A stretch of DNA of 64,000 nt from Kordia sp965224175 (lineage in GTDB: Bacteria; Bacteroidota; Bacteroidia; Flavobacteriales; Flavobacteriaceae): positions 4,464,001 to 4,528,000 of the forward strand of contig NZ_OZ245041.1 of NCBI RefSeq assembly GCF_965224175.1. The letters are read 5' to 3'. Under the pieces are notes generated by a model. It saw only the letters and a list, made by a program, of their open reading frames with translations. It had not been told where the DNA came from and ran no database searches. Positions 8,587 through 17,468 of this stretch are shown piece after piece (the stretch's first letter is position 1; the number at the start of each line of letters is the position of its first letter). The translations under genes and the position numbers were made by a program.

Positions 8587-9831
8587 ATGAGAAAACTAAC
8601 CCTTTTGTTGGTCGGACTATTTCTAGTCACTTTCCAATATACAAACGCTCAAGGTGCGCCAGATTACAATGGCGGAATGAAAGTAAAACTCAATGAAGAT
8701 GGTTCTAAATACTTCCGAATCATTTCATGGGCACAAATTTGGGCACAACACAATTCAGACAGACCTTTAGACGCTAATGGAAATGAACAAAGTGATTTAA
8801 ATTTCAGTTTGCGTAGAGCACGCGTACTTATGTATGCACAAATCAATAAACGTTTTTTAATTCTTACACATTTTGGACTCAACAGTCTTAACGGAGATAA
8901 TTTATCACCAACAGGAAAAGGAGACAGTTCTCAACTCTTCTTCCACGATGTTTGGGGGCAATTTACGTTAACCAAAGATCACGCTATCGGAGGTGGTTTG
9001 CACTATTGGAATGGAATCTCTAGAGCTAACAATCAGAGTACACTTAATATGCTGACGCTTGACAATCAACGTCAGTCTTGGGCAACCATTGGTCTTTCAG
9101 ATCAATTTGCACGTCATATAGGAGTGTATCTCAAAGGAAAATTTGACAGATTTCAATACCGAGTAGCAATTAATGATGCTGTAACAAACAATTTGCAAGA
9201 ATCTGCAACGCCAACACCTGGCGGAGCTGCAGTATATGCAGGAAGACGCTTGTTAGGATCAAAAGATGCAGGAAGAACGTATGCAGGATATTTTGACTAT
9301 CACTTCTTAGATCAAGAATCTAATTTCTTACCATACAAAGTAGGAAGCTATTTAGGTGGAAAAAAAGTATTCAATGTCGGAGCTGGATTCTTTTTCCATC
9401 CAAAAGGTTCAGTCATTGCAAATTCTGCTGGAGAATTAGCAGGTGAAGATGTATCTATTTATGCTGTAGATGCTTTTTACGATGCACCAATTGGTGGCAA
9501 AGGAGCGGCAATTACAGCATATGCTCTAGCACAATTCAACGATTATGGAAAAGACTATACTTTAGGACGAACGTATGAAACAGGTTCACTACTTCACGGA
9601 CACGTTGGCTATTTATTTGCAACCGAAAAAGCAACGAAATTTCAACCGTATGTACAATTTGATAGCAGACAAATAGACGCAATTGATGACAATGCTACTT
9701 CTTTTGGTGTAGGAATAAATACATATCTTAGTGGACATCATTCAAAACTAAGTCTTGAATATTTTAATACAAAATACGGTAATGCTGATGCAGTAAGTAC
9801 CATAACGCTTCAAGCAATGATTTACCTGTAA
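8587..9831 (+). CDS. Outer-membrane porin (phosphate-selective porin O/P-like)
   Basis: A 414-residue protein with a clear signal peptide (MRKLTLLLVGLFLVTFQYTNAQ, cleavage near residue 22) and a beta-barrel body of alternating aromatic and small residues ending in TLQAMIYL, a typical outer-membrane C-terminus. An N-terminal FRIISWAQIWAQHNSD strand and the LRRARVLMYAQINKRFLI pattern are seen in OprO/OprP-like porins of Bacteroidota. It is 12 bases from the DUF4212 symporter subunit, so it probably brings the organic acid handled by this operon across the outer membrane. The OprO/P label does not imply phosphate specificity. Confidence 0.8.
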   Translation: MRKLTLLLVGLFLVTFQYTNAQGAPDYNGGMKVKLNEDGSKYFRIISWAQIWAQHNSDRPLDANGNEQSDLNFSLRRARVLMYAQINKRFLILTHFGLNSLNGDNLSPTGKGDSSQLFFHDVWGQFTLTKDHAIGGGLHYWNGISRANNQSTLNMLTLDNQRQSWATIGLSDQFARHIGVYLKGKFDRFQYRVAINDAVTNNLQESATPTPGGAAVYAGRRLLGSKDAGRTYAGYFDYHFLDQESNFLPYKVGSYLGGKKVFNVGAGFFFHPKGSVIANSAGELAGEDVSIYAVDAFYDAPIGGKGAAITAYALAQFNDYGKDYTLGRTYETGSLLHGHVGYLFATEKATKFQPYVQFDSRQIDAIDDNATSFGVGINTYLSGHHSKLSLEYFNTKYGNADAVSTITLQAMIYL

Positions 9832-9843
9832 AACCAACCAACT

Positions 9844-10107
9844 ATGAGCAATGAAAAACAAAAACGCGCAAAAGCGTACTGGAAAGAAAACATAAAATAC
9901 CTTGCCATTTTACTCGCTATATGGTTTGTGGTTTCCTATGGTTGCGGAATTCTATTCAGAGAAGAACTCAATCAATTTAGACTTGGCGGATTCAAACTAG
10001 GCTTCTGGTTTGCACAACAAGGATCTATTTACGTATTCGTAATTCTCATCTTTGTATACGTACGGTTAATGAACAAATTAGATAAAAAATACGGTTTCGA
10101 CGAGTAA
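9844..10107 (+). CDS. DUF4212 sodium/solute symporter small subunit
   Basis: An 87-residue inner-membrane protein with two transmembrane segments (about residues 16-34 and 55-74) and the family signature AYWKENIKYLAILLAIWF near the N-terminus, ending in NKLDKKYGFDE. DUF4212 proteins are always paired with a VC_2705-type sodium:solute symporter, the next gene 30 bases downstream. Together they probably form an acetate/small-carboxylate uptake system. Confidence 0.9.
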   Translation: MSNEKQKRAKAYWKENIKYLAILLAIWFVVSYGCGILFREELNQFRLGGFKLGFWFAQQGSIYVFVILIFVYVRLMNKLDKKYGFDE

Positions 10108-10137
10108 CCCTAACTAACCTGAAAAATAAAAATTATT

Positions 10138-11913
10138 ATGAGTGTACAAACGTGGACTTGGATATTAGTAGGGATAACTTTTGCCCTATATTTTGGAATA
10201 GCAATTTGGGCTCGAGCTGGCTCAACAAAAGAATTTTATGTTGCTGGTGGAGGCGTTTCTCCCTTAGCAAATGGTATGGCAACAGCAGCCGATTGGATGA
10301 GTGCCGCATCTTTTATAAGTATGGCAGGATTGATTTCCTTTATGGGATATGACGGTTCTGTATTCTTAATGGGATGGACTGGTGGATATGTGTTACTAGC
10401 ATTATTATTAGCACCATATCTGCGAAAATTTGGAAAATTTACAGTTCCCGATTTTATTGGAGATCGATACTACTCAAATACAGCAAGAACAGTTGCTGTT
10501 ATCTGCGCATTAATTGTTTCATTTACATACGTAGCAGGACAAATGCGTGGCGTAGGAATTGTATTTTCTCAATTCTTACAAGTAGATATTAATGTAGGTG
10601 TTATTATAGGAATGACAGTGGTTTTAATTTTTGCCTTTTTAGGCGGAATGAAAGGAATCACGTATACACAAGTTGCACAATACTGTGTATTAATCTTCGC
10701 TTTCATGGTACCAGCATTTTTTATCTCTATGCAAATGACAGGAAACATCATTCCGCAAGTAGGAATGGGTGGAGAAGTAGAAGGTGGCGGATTTCTCTTA
10801 GATAAACTTGATAAACTGCATACACAACTTGGATTTAACGAATATACCAGCGGAACAAAATCTACTTGGGATGTATTTGCAATTACCTTGGCACTAATGG
10901 TCGGAACGGCAGGATTACCACATGTAATTGTACGTTTCTTTACAGTGCCAAAAGTAAAAGATGCGCGTAAATCTGCAGGATTAGCATTATTATTCATTGC
11001 TATTCTATATACAACTGCGCCAGCAATTGCAGTATTCTCCAGAACAAACTTAATAGAAACAGTAAGCGAAAAAGAATACACAGAAATTCCAGCTTGGTTT
11101 AAAAACTGGGAAAATACAGGCTTAATTGCTTGGGCAGATAAAAATGGTGATGGAAAAATTCAATATGTTGCTGGAAATGCACTCAATGGTAAAAAACCAG
11201 TATATACAGAAGCCAGAGGTACGCATGGAGAACGTATGATTTCAAATGCTAGCACAGCTACAAATGAATTATATGTTGATAGAGATATTATGGTGTTGGC
11301 AAATCCAGAAATTGCAAAACTTCCAAACTGGGTAATCGCGTTGGTTGCCGCTGGAGGATTAGCAGCAGCATTATCTACAGCTGCAGGATTATTATTAGTA
11401 ATCTCAACATCAATCTCTCACGATTTAATCAAAAAACAATTAAGACCAAATATTTCAGACAAAGGAGAATTATTAGCAGCACGTATTTCAATATTAGTAG
11501 CTATTATCATTGCTGGATTATTCGGAATTTATCCGCCAGGATTTGTCGCCGCCGTCGTCGCCTTGGCATTCGGGTTAGCAGCCGCATCATTTTTCCCTGC
11601 AATTATTCTAGGAATTTTTGACAAACGAATGAACAAAGAAGGCGCAATAGCAGGAATGGTTGTTGGTATTTTACTAATGCTATTTTACATGATTCGCTAC
11701 AAAACAGGACTCATCGGCGTTATGGATCCATTACCAAAAAGTGAATGGTGGTTTGGAACTTCACCCGAAGGCTTCGGAACTATCGCAATGATTGTAAATG
11801 TAATTGTTTCCGTAGTTGTTTCACGAATGACTGCCGCACCACCAAAAGATGTACAAGAAATGGTGGAAAACATTAGAATTCCTTCTGGAGCAGGAGAAGC
11901 TTCAAGTCATTAA
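10138..11913 (+). CDS. Sodium:solute symporter large subunit (VC_2705 family, acetate/organic acid)
   Basis: A 591-residue SSS-family transporter with about 13 membrane helices. The N-terminal STKEFYVAGGGVSPLANGMA and ATAADWMSAASFISMAG segments are typical of ActP-like acetate/solute symporters. A soluble insertion of about 90 residues (about 320-410) separates the later helices, as in the VC_2705 subfamily whose partner is a DUF4212 subunit. The gene sits between that subunit and the CrbS-like kinase, in a cluster with two acyl-CoA synthetases, so acetate or propionate is the most likely substrate. A terminator-like hairpin follows it at 11936. Confidence 0.9.
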   Translation: MSVQTWTWILVGITFALYFGIAIWARAGSTKEFYVAGGGVSPLANGMATAADWMSAASFISMAGLISFMGYDGSVFLMGWTGGYVLLALLLAPYLRKFGKFTVPDFIGDRYYSNTARTVAVICALIVSFTYVAGQMRGVGIVFSQFLQVDINVGVIIGMTVVLIFAFLGGMKGITYTQVAQYCVLIFAFMVPAFFISMQMTGNIIPQVGMGGEVEGGGFLLDKLDKLHTQLGFNEYTSGTKSTWDVFAITLALMVGTAGLPHVIVRFFTVPKVKDARKSAGLALLFIAILYTTAPAIAVFSRTNLIETVSEKEYTEIPAWFKNWENTGLIAWADKNGDGKIQYVAGNALNGKKPVYTEARGTHGERMISNASTATNELYVDRDIMVLANPEIAKLPNWVIALVAAGGLAAALSTAAGLLLVISTSISHDLIKKQLRPNISDKGELLAARISILVAIIIAGLFGIYPPGFVAAVVALAFGLAAASFFPAIILGIFDKRMNKEGAIAGMVVGILLMLFYMIRYKTGLIGVMDPLPKSEWWFGTSPEGFGTIAMIVNVIVSVVVSRMTAAPPKDVQEMVENIRIPSGAGEASSH

Positions 11914-11935
11914 TACGATTAAATTAAGTTAGTTT

Positions 11936-11971
11936 AAAATCAACACTGCAAACTTGTAGTGTTGATTTTTT
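11936..11971 (+). terminator. Terminator after the symporter gene
   Basis: AAAATCAACACT (11936-11947) and AGTGTTGATTTT (11958-11969) form a perfect 12-bp stem with a 10-nt loop, followed by a T run. It separates the porin/symporter operon from the sensor-kinase/synthetase genes. Confidence 0.85.
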
Positions 11972-12002
11972 CTTAAATTTATATACCAAACAATTCAATT
12001 AA

Positions 12003-12197
12003 ATGAAAAAACGGCACGAACAAAAATTAGTAGTATTAGCAATTGCATTGTTATTGCTATTCAATATTCCTTTTGTGTTAACATTCAACAAAGGAGGTGC
12101 GTTTTTGGGAATTCCAACGTTTTATTTTTCTATCTTTTCCATTTGGTTGACTTCGATCATTATTTCATATATCGTGTTAAAACGTCATTATGAATAA
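12003..12197 (+). CDS. Small two-helix membrane protein
   Basis: A 64-residue protein: a basic N-terminus (MKKRHEQK) followed by two hydrophobic helices (about residues 9-27 and 37-57) and a basic end. Its last 8 bases overlap the start of the CrbS-like kinase gene, indicating translational coupling. I do not recognise a family; by position it may assemble with or stabilise the kinase/symporter, in the way small subunits accompany other symporters. Confidence 0.65.
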   Translation: MKKRHEQKLVVLAIALLLLFNIPFVLTFNKGGAFLGIPTFYFSIFSIWLTSIIISYIVLKRHYE

Positions 12198-14880
12198 TTA
12201 TATCCTAATTTTTATCATCATAAGTTACCTTGCGGTACTTTTTTACATAGCGTTTTTAGCTGAAAAAAAACGACAAAGTAAATGGGTGAACAATCCGTAT
12301 GTATATACATTCTCTTTAGCTGTATATTGTTCAGCTTGGACATATTATGGAAGTATTGGTATTGCAGCCAATTCAGGAATCAACTTTTTGCCTATTTATC
12401 TAGGACCAGTTATTGCAGCTCCTTTATGGATTATTGTTTTGCGGAAAATTATTCGAATATCAAAACAGCATAAAATATCTTCCATTGCCGATTTTATTTC
12501 GCTACGTTATGGAAACAACCGATTCTTAGGCGCGCTGGTTACAATTGTTTGTCTCTTAGGAACTTTACCATATATATCGTTGCAGCTAAAAGCAGTTTCA
12601 GAAACCTTTGAAATTATGGCAGATGAAACTAGTTATGTATCTACAACGGTATTTGACGATTCCACGTTTTATGTAGCGTTACTTTTAGCAATTTTTGCCA
12701 CTTTTTTTGGAACTCAAAATACCGATGCTTCGGAAAAACACAAAGGAATCATTGCATCTGTTGCTTTTGAATCGATATTAAAACTGATATTTTTCTTGAT
12801 TATTGGTGTGTATATTACTTTTTATCTCTTTGATGGAACATCTGATATTTACAACCAAATGTCTACTGCAGAAAACTTCAAGCAACTGATCACTCTTGGA
12901 AATGTAGAGAATGGTTTTGATTGGTTTTTCATGATTGCGCTAGCGTTCATTGCCATTTTTCTATTGCCTAGACAATTTCAAGTATCTGTTTTAGAAAACA
13001 ACCGCGAGAAGCATTTAAAAAAAGCAATCTGGTTATTTCCACTATATTTATTGCTCTTTAACTTCTTTGTAATTTTTATTGCTTGGGCAGGAAAACTCAC
13101 GTTTGGAGATACACAAAATGCAGAATATTACACTTTATTACTTCCGCTAGAAAATGGTAATTCGTTTTTAGCAACTTTAGTCTTTTTAGGAGGATTTTCA
13201 GCCGTAATTTCCATGGTAATTGTTTCCACATTAGCACTCTCTACTATGGTAAGTAACAATTTGATCATTCCGTATGGTTTCCTAGATAAATTTATTAAAA
13301 ACCAAACAGAGCGAAATTCAAAAAACATCAAAAATATTCGTAGAATTTCAATCTTCCTCATTATCATAGGTGCTTATTTTTTCTACATATCCTTTTCTAA
13401 AGAACTATCATTATATTCTATCGGACTCATTTCATTTGTCATCATCTCACAACTGGCACCATCATTTTTCATTGGATTATTTTGGAATCGTGGTGCTTCC
13501 AAAGCAGCAATTATAGGAATCATTGTCGGAACATTAATCACGTTATACACCTTGGTTTTACCTTTTGTATTACAAGCATACACGGGAACAGACGATTTTA
13601 CCCAATATGGATTGAATGGCATTGAAATACTAAAACCATATGCTTTATTCGGAATTGATTTTTTAAGTCCACCAGCACATGCTTTCTTTTGGAGTATAAC
13701 GTGTAATGTATTGTGTTATCTGACGTTTTCTTTAACTTCTAAAGGAAATTATCGCGAACGAAACTATGCAGAAATGTTTGTAGATAGCAGTAATTTTGCA
13801 ACACTTCAAGATAGTGCTTTGGTCTGGAAAGGAGAAGCATATGTGTCAGATATAAAAAATGTCTTGGTTCGTTTTTTAGGAGAAAAAGAAGCAACACGTG
13901 CTTTAAAAATCTTTTTTACCAAATATGATTTATCGCCAGATACGCAACTAGCAGACGCGAGATTGATTAATTTTTCAGAAAAACTATTAACAGGTAGTAT
14001 TGGTGGAGCTTCTGCAAAAATACTCATAGCAAGTGTAGTGAAAGAAGAGCAGATTAGTTTGGTAGAAGTTTTGAAAATACTAGAAGAATCCAAAGAAAAT
14101 ATTGTCAACAACAAAGTGTTGCGTGAAAAATCGGAAGAACTTTCACAACTATCTTCCAAATTAAAAAATGTCAATGAAGAACTCATCACAAAAGACAAAC
14201 AAAAAGATGAATTTTTAGATACGGTTGCACATGAATTAAAAACACCTATCACAGGAATTCGTGCGGCAACTGAACTTTTGATGGATGATCAAGGTGATAT
14301 GCCGAAAGACATGAAAAATCAATTTCTAAAAAACATTCTTCAAGATTCTGATCGTTTAGCGCGTCTAATCAATAACATTTTAGATTTTGAAAAACTTGAA
14401 ACAGGGCGTTTACATTTAGATTTGCAAGCAAAAGATCTTCAAAAAACAATTGAAAAAGCAGTGACAAGCATTCAGCAAATTGCTTCTAAGAAAAATATAA
14501 AAATCAATAACAAAACAGCACATGCAATTACAATTAGTTATGATGAAGATCGCATTCTGCAAGTATTGACAAATTTACTATCAAATGCAATCAAGTTTTG
14601 TCCAAAAGAAAACGGTAAAGTTACCATCGATTTTAAACTTGGGAATGGTGAAGTTGAGGTGAGTGTACAAGACAACGGAAAAGGCATTGCTGCGGAAGAT
14701 CATGACTATATTTTTGATAAATTTTATCAATCAAGACATCAAAATACAATCAAACCTCAAGGTAGTGGATTGGGACTTGCTATTACAAAACAAATTGTAG
14801 AAAAACATGGCGGAAAAATATGGGCAAAAAAAGCTTTAAAAAATGGCGCTACACTTGTTTTTACGCTACCTTTTAAGTAA
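12190..14880 (+). CDS. CrbS/CbrA-like sodium/solute symporter-sensor histidine kinase fusion
   Basis: An 896-residue protein combining an N-terminal SSS transporter domain of about 13 helices (residues 1-530), a STAC-like linker (RFLGEKEATRA...GSIGGASAKILIAS) with a coiled coil, and a histidine kinase. The H-box is VAHELKTPITG; the ATP-binding region shows DNGKGI and GSGLGLAI. Characterised relatives (CrbS in Vibrio and Pseudomonas, CbrA) sense carbon source and control acs, the acetate switch. There is no visible PAS domain. The cognate receiver follows 21 bases downstream and the acs genes lie beyond it, which fits the same role here. Confidence 0.88.
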   Translation: MNNYILIFIIISYLAVLFYIAFLAEKKRQSKWVNNPYVYTFSLAVYCSAWTYYGSIGIAANSGINFLPIYLGPVIAAPLWIIVLRKIIRISKQHKISSIADFISLRYGNNRFLGALVTIVCLLGTLPYISLQLKAVSETFEIMADETSYVSTTVFDDSTFYVALLLAIFATFFGTQNTDASEKHKGIIASVAFESILKLIFFLIIGVYITFYLFDGTSDIYNQMSTAENFKQLITLGNVENGFDWFFMIALAFIAIFLLPRQFQVSVLENNREKHLKKAIWLFPLYLLLFNFFVIFIAWAGKLTFGDTQNAEYYTLLLPLENGNSFLATLVFLGGFSAVISMVIVSTLALSTMVSNNLIIPYGFLDKFIKNQTERNSKNIKNIRRISIFLIIIGAYFFYISFSKELSLYSIGLISFVIISQLAPSFFIGLFWNRGASKAAIIGIIVGTLITLYTLVLPFVLQAYTGTDDFTQYGLNGIEILKPYALFGIDFLSPPAHAFFWSITCNVLCYLTFSLTSKGNYRERNYAEMFVDSSNFATLQDSALVWKGEAYVSDIKNVLVRFLGEKEATRALKIFFTKYDLSPDTQLADARLINFSEKLLTGSIGGASAKILIASVVKEEQISLVEVLKILEESKENIVNNKVLREKSEELSQLSSKLKNVNEELITKDKQKDEFLDTVAHELKTPITGIRAATELLMDDQGDMPKDMKNQFLKNILQDSDRLARLINNILDFEKLETGRLHLDLQAKDLQKTIEKAVTSIQQIASKKNIKINNKTAHAITISYDEDRILQVLTNLLSNAIKFCPKENGKVTIDFKLGNGEVEVSVQDNGKGIAAEDHDYIFDKFYQSRHQNTIKPQGSGLGLAITKQIVEKHGGKIWAKKALKNGATLVFTLPFK

Positions 14881-14901
14881 ATTGGTGTCAGTTATAAAGC
14901 A

Positions 14902-15264
14902 ATGAAGAAAATATTAATTGTTGACGATGAACCAAACATCGTAATGTCACTAGAATATGCTTTTAAAAAGCAACATTTTGAAGTGTTTATTGCGAGAGAT
15001 GGAAGTGAAGCATTAGAAATTTTACAACATCAAACACCTGATGTCGTATTGTTAGATATTATGATGCCAAATGTAGATGGATACCAAACGTTGACACACA
15101 TCAAAAAAAATGACAGTTTGCAACATACAAAAGTTGTGTTTCTAACTGCTAAAAATAAAGCTTCAGACATTGAAAAAGGTATAAAACTTGGAGCAGATAA
15201 ATATTTAACAAAACCTTTTTCAGTAAAAAAAATAATTTCAGAAATTCTGGAATTAATAACTTAG
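14902..15264 (+). CDS. Receiver-only response regulator (CheY-like) partnered with the CrbS-like kinase
   Basis: A 120-residue single receiver domain: acidic pair D8-D9, phospho-acceptor D52 in VLLDIMMP, T82 and K104 in the LTKPFS motif. No DNA-binding or enzymatic output domain follows. The CrbR-type partners I know of carry a LuxR-type HTH, so this one must act by protein-protein contact or through another factor. It lies 21 bases after the kinase gene. The zinc-ribbon/HTH protein at the head of the module is one candidate for the missing DNA-binding output, but that is speculation. Confidence 0.88.
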   Translation: MKKILIVDDEPNIVMSLEYAFKKQHFEVFIARDGSEALEILQHQTPDVVLLDIMMPNVDGYQTLTHIKKNDSLQHTKVVFLTAKNKASDIEKGIKLGADKYLTKPFSVKKIISEILELIT

Positions 15265-15338
15265 AAAGTCTTCTAAGTCTTTTAAAAAATGTTGGTTTTG
15301 TGTGCAAACAAACAATATTTAATTAAAGTTTTGAAGAC

Positions 15339-15563
15339 ATGAAATTACGTATCAATCCACTAGCATCAGATGTTATCATAACGATCTATGCTGTAGCAAC
15401 TCTTTTCGTTCGATTAAAGTATGAAAGTGAAGCAAATGTGAGTACTATGAACTCTTTAATCATGGGTATATGTTTTGTGGTGATTATTTGGGCGTTGATA
15501 AAGCTTAAAGTGTTAAATCCGAATTGGTTTGGATTATTCAATCCCAAAAAATCGAAGTCATGA
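15339..15563 (+). CDS. Small membrane protein coupled to the PrpE-like gene
   Basis: A 74-residue protein with two hydrophobic segments (about residues 9-25 and 38-56) and a lysine-rich tail (NPKKSKS). Its stop codon overlaps the start of the following synthetase in an ATGA junction, showing translational coupling. I do not recognise a family. It may be an accessory membrane factor of the carboxylate uptake/activation module, but nothing in the sequence shows its function. Confidence 0.6.
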   Translation: MKLRINPLASDVIITIYAVATLFVRLKYESEANVSTMNSLIMGICFVVIIWALIKLKVLNPNWFGLFNPKKSKS

Positions 15564-17455
15564 AATATCAAGAATTCTATCAAAAAAGTATAGAGCAACC
15601 CGAAGTTTTTTGGCAAGAACAAGCAGATCAACTTGACTGGCATACTCAACCAAAAACAATACTTTCCAAAGATACATACAACTATTATCAATGGTTTGAA
15701 GATGGAAAACTCAATCTGAGTTACTTGTGCATTGACAAGCATATTAACGATGGTTTTGGCGAACAAAATGCGATCATTTACGATACTCCTGTCACTCAAA
15801 AAAAGCAATACATTACGTTTAACGAGTTACATAAAGAAGTATCTAAACTGGCTGGAGGATTACAACAATTAGGACTGCAAAAAGGCGATACATGTATTAT
15901 CTATATGCCAATGATTCCACAAGCAATCTATGCCATGCTAGCTTGTGTACGAATAGGTGTTATTCACTCAGTAGTTTTTGGTGGATTTGCACCACACGAA
16001 CTTGCTATTCGTATAGATGATTGTAAACCAAAAGCAGTCATTACTGCATCTAATGGAATAGAAATTAAACGTATCATTCCATACAAACCTTTTGTTGATG
16101 AAGCAATTGAAAAAGCAATGCACAAACCAGCAAACGTAATTGTGTTTGATAGAAAACTAGGCGTAGAAATTCCACAAAAAACGTATGATGTCGATTATGA
16201 TTTTTTAGTAGAAAATGCACTTTCTGTAGATGCAATTCCACTAGAATCTACGCATCCATCTTACATTCTATACACTTCTGGGACTACAGGAACACCAAAA
16301 GGAATTATTCGTGATACAGGTGGTTATGCGACAGCGCTAAAATTTTCTATGAAATATGTATATGGAGTTGATGAAGGCGATACATATTGGGCAGCCAGTG
16401 ATGTTGGTTGGGTAGTAGGACATAGTTATATTGTATATGGACCTTTGTTACATAGAAACACAACAATTCTTTTTGAAGGAAAACCAATCAAAACACCTGA
16501 TGCTTCTACATTCTGGCGTGTAATTAGTGAGCACAAAGTAAAAGTAATGTTTACAGCACCAACAGCAATTAGAGCCATTAAAAAAGAAGATCCAGAAGGA
16601 AAATTACTAGAACAATTTGATATGTCTTGTTTAAAATATCAATTTTTAGCAGGTGAACGCTGTGATGTTGCTACATTAAATTGGGTCAAAGATAAACTGA
16701 ACGTTCCAGTCATTGACCATTGGTGGCAAACAGAAAGTGGCTGGCCAATGTTAGCAAATATGGCTGGTGTAGAATTACAACCAATTAAAGCAGGTTCTGC
16801 AAATTTTCCAGTTTGTGGATATGATATTCAAATTGTAAATGAAGCGGGAAAAAAAGCCTTGATACAAAAAGAAGGTTATGTGGTTGTTAAATTACCATTG
16901 CCTCCTGGCACACTACAAAACCTATGGGGAAATACAGAACGCTTCCAAAAAGGATATCTAGAACGTTTTCCAGGATATTATTTTTCAGGTGATGGCGGAT
17001 ATAGAGATGAAGATGGCTATGTGTTTATCACAGGTCGTGTTGATGATATCATCAATGTAGCTGGACATCGTTTGTCTACTGCAGAAATGGAAGAAGTTGT
17101 CGCATCTCATAAATCTGTCGCTGAATGCGCAGTATTTGGTGTGCATTGTGAGATAAAAGGGCAAAAGCCATTAGGTTTGGTCATTTTAAAATCTGGCGAA
17201 AGCCTTGAAAATGATAACATTCAAAAAGAAATCATACAAGAAGTACGGCAAGAAATTGGAGCAGTAGCATCATTCAAAGATGTTTTAATCGTAAATAGAT
17301 TGCCAAAAACACGTAGTGGAAAAATTCTACGTAAATTACTGCGAAATATTGCAGACAAAAACGAATACAAAATTCCGTCAACCATTGACGATGTGACTAT
17401 AATCAACGAAATAAAAGCCATCTACAAGAATTATCGTATTGGCATTTATAAATAA
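15560..17455 (+). CDS. prpE: Acyl-CoA synthetase, propionate--CoA ligase (PrpE)-like
   Basis: AMP-forming acyl-CoA synthetase of 631 residues. The ATP motif YTSGTTGTPKG is followed by IIRDTGGYATALK, and the substrate-pocket segment reads WWQTESGWPM. Both features separate PrpE-type enzymes from Acs (which has TETGG). The C-terminal RLPKTRSGKILRK contains the catalytic, acetylation-prone lysine. The start chosen is the ATG at 15560 that overlaps the stop of the small membrane gene (ATGA); a start 36 bases upstream is open but would overlap that gene. It is 13 bases before the Acs gene. Substrate is probably propionate or another short acid; acetate cannot be excluded. Confidence 0.82.
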   Translation: MKYQEFYQKSIEQPEVFWQEQADQLDWHTQPKTILSKDTYNYYQWFEDGKLNLSYLCIDKHINDGFGEQNAIIYDTPVTQKKQYITFNELHKEVSKLAGGLQQLGLQKGDTCIIYMPMIPQAIYAMLACVRIGVIHSVVFGGFAPHELAIRIDDCKPKAVITASNGIEIKRIIPYKPFVDEAIEKAMHKPANVIVFDRKLGVEIPQKTYDVDYDFLVENALSVDAIPLESTHPSYILYTSGTTGTPKGIIRDTGGYATALKFSMKYVYGVDEGDTYWAASDVGWVVGHSYIVYGPLLHRNTTILFEGKPIKTPDASTFWRVISEHKVKVMFTAPTAIRAIKKEDPEGKLLEQFDMSCLKYQFLAGERCDVATLNWVKDKLNVPVIDHWWQTESGWPMLANMAGVELQPIKAGSANFPVCGYDIQIVNEAGKKALIQKEGYVVVKLPLPPGTLQNLWGNTERFQKGYLERFPGYYFSGDGGYRDEDGYVFITGRVDDIINVAGHRLSTAEMEEVVASHKSVAECAVFGVHCEIKGQKPLGLVILKSGESLENDNIQKEIIQEVRQEIGAVASFKDVLIVNRLPKTRSGKILRKLLRNIADKNEYKIPSTIDDVTIINEIKAIYKNYRIGIYK

Positions 17456-17468
17456 AAATTAAGCAACC

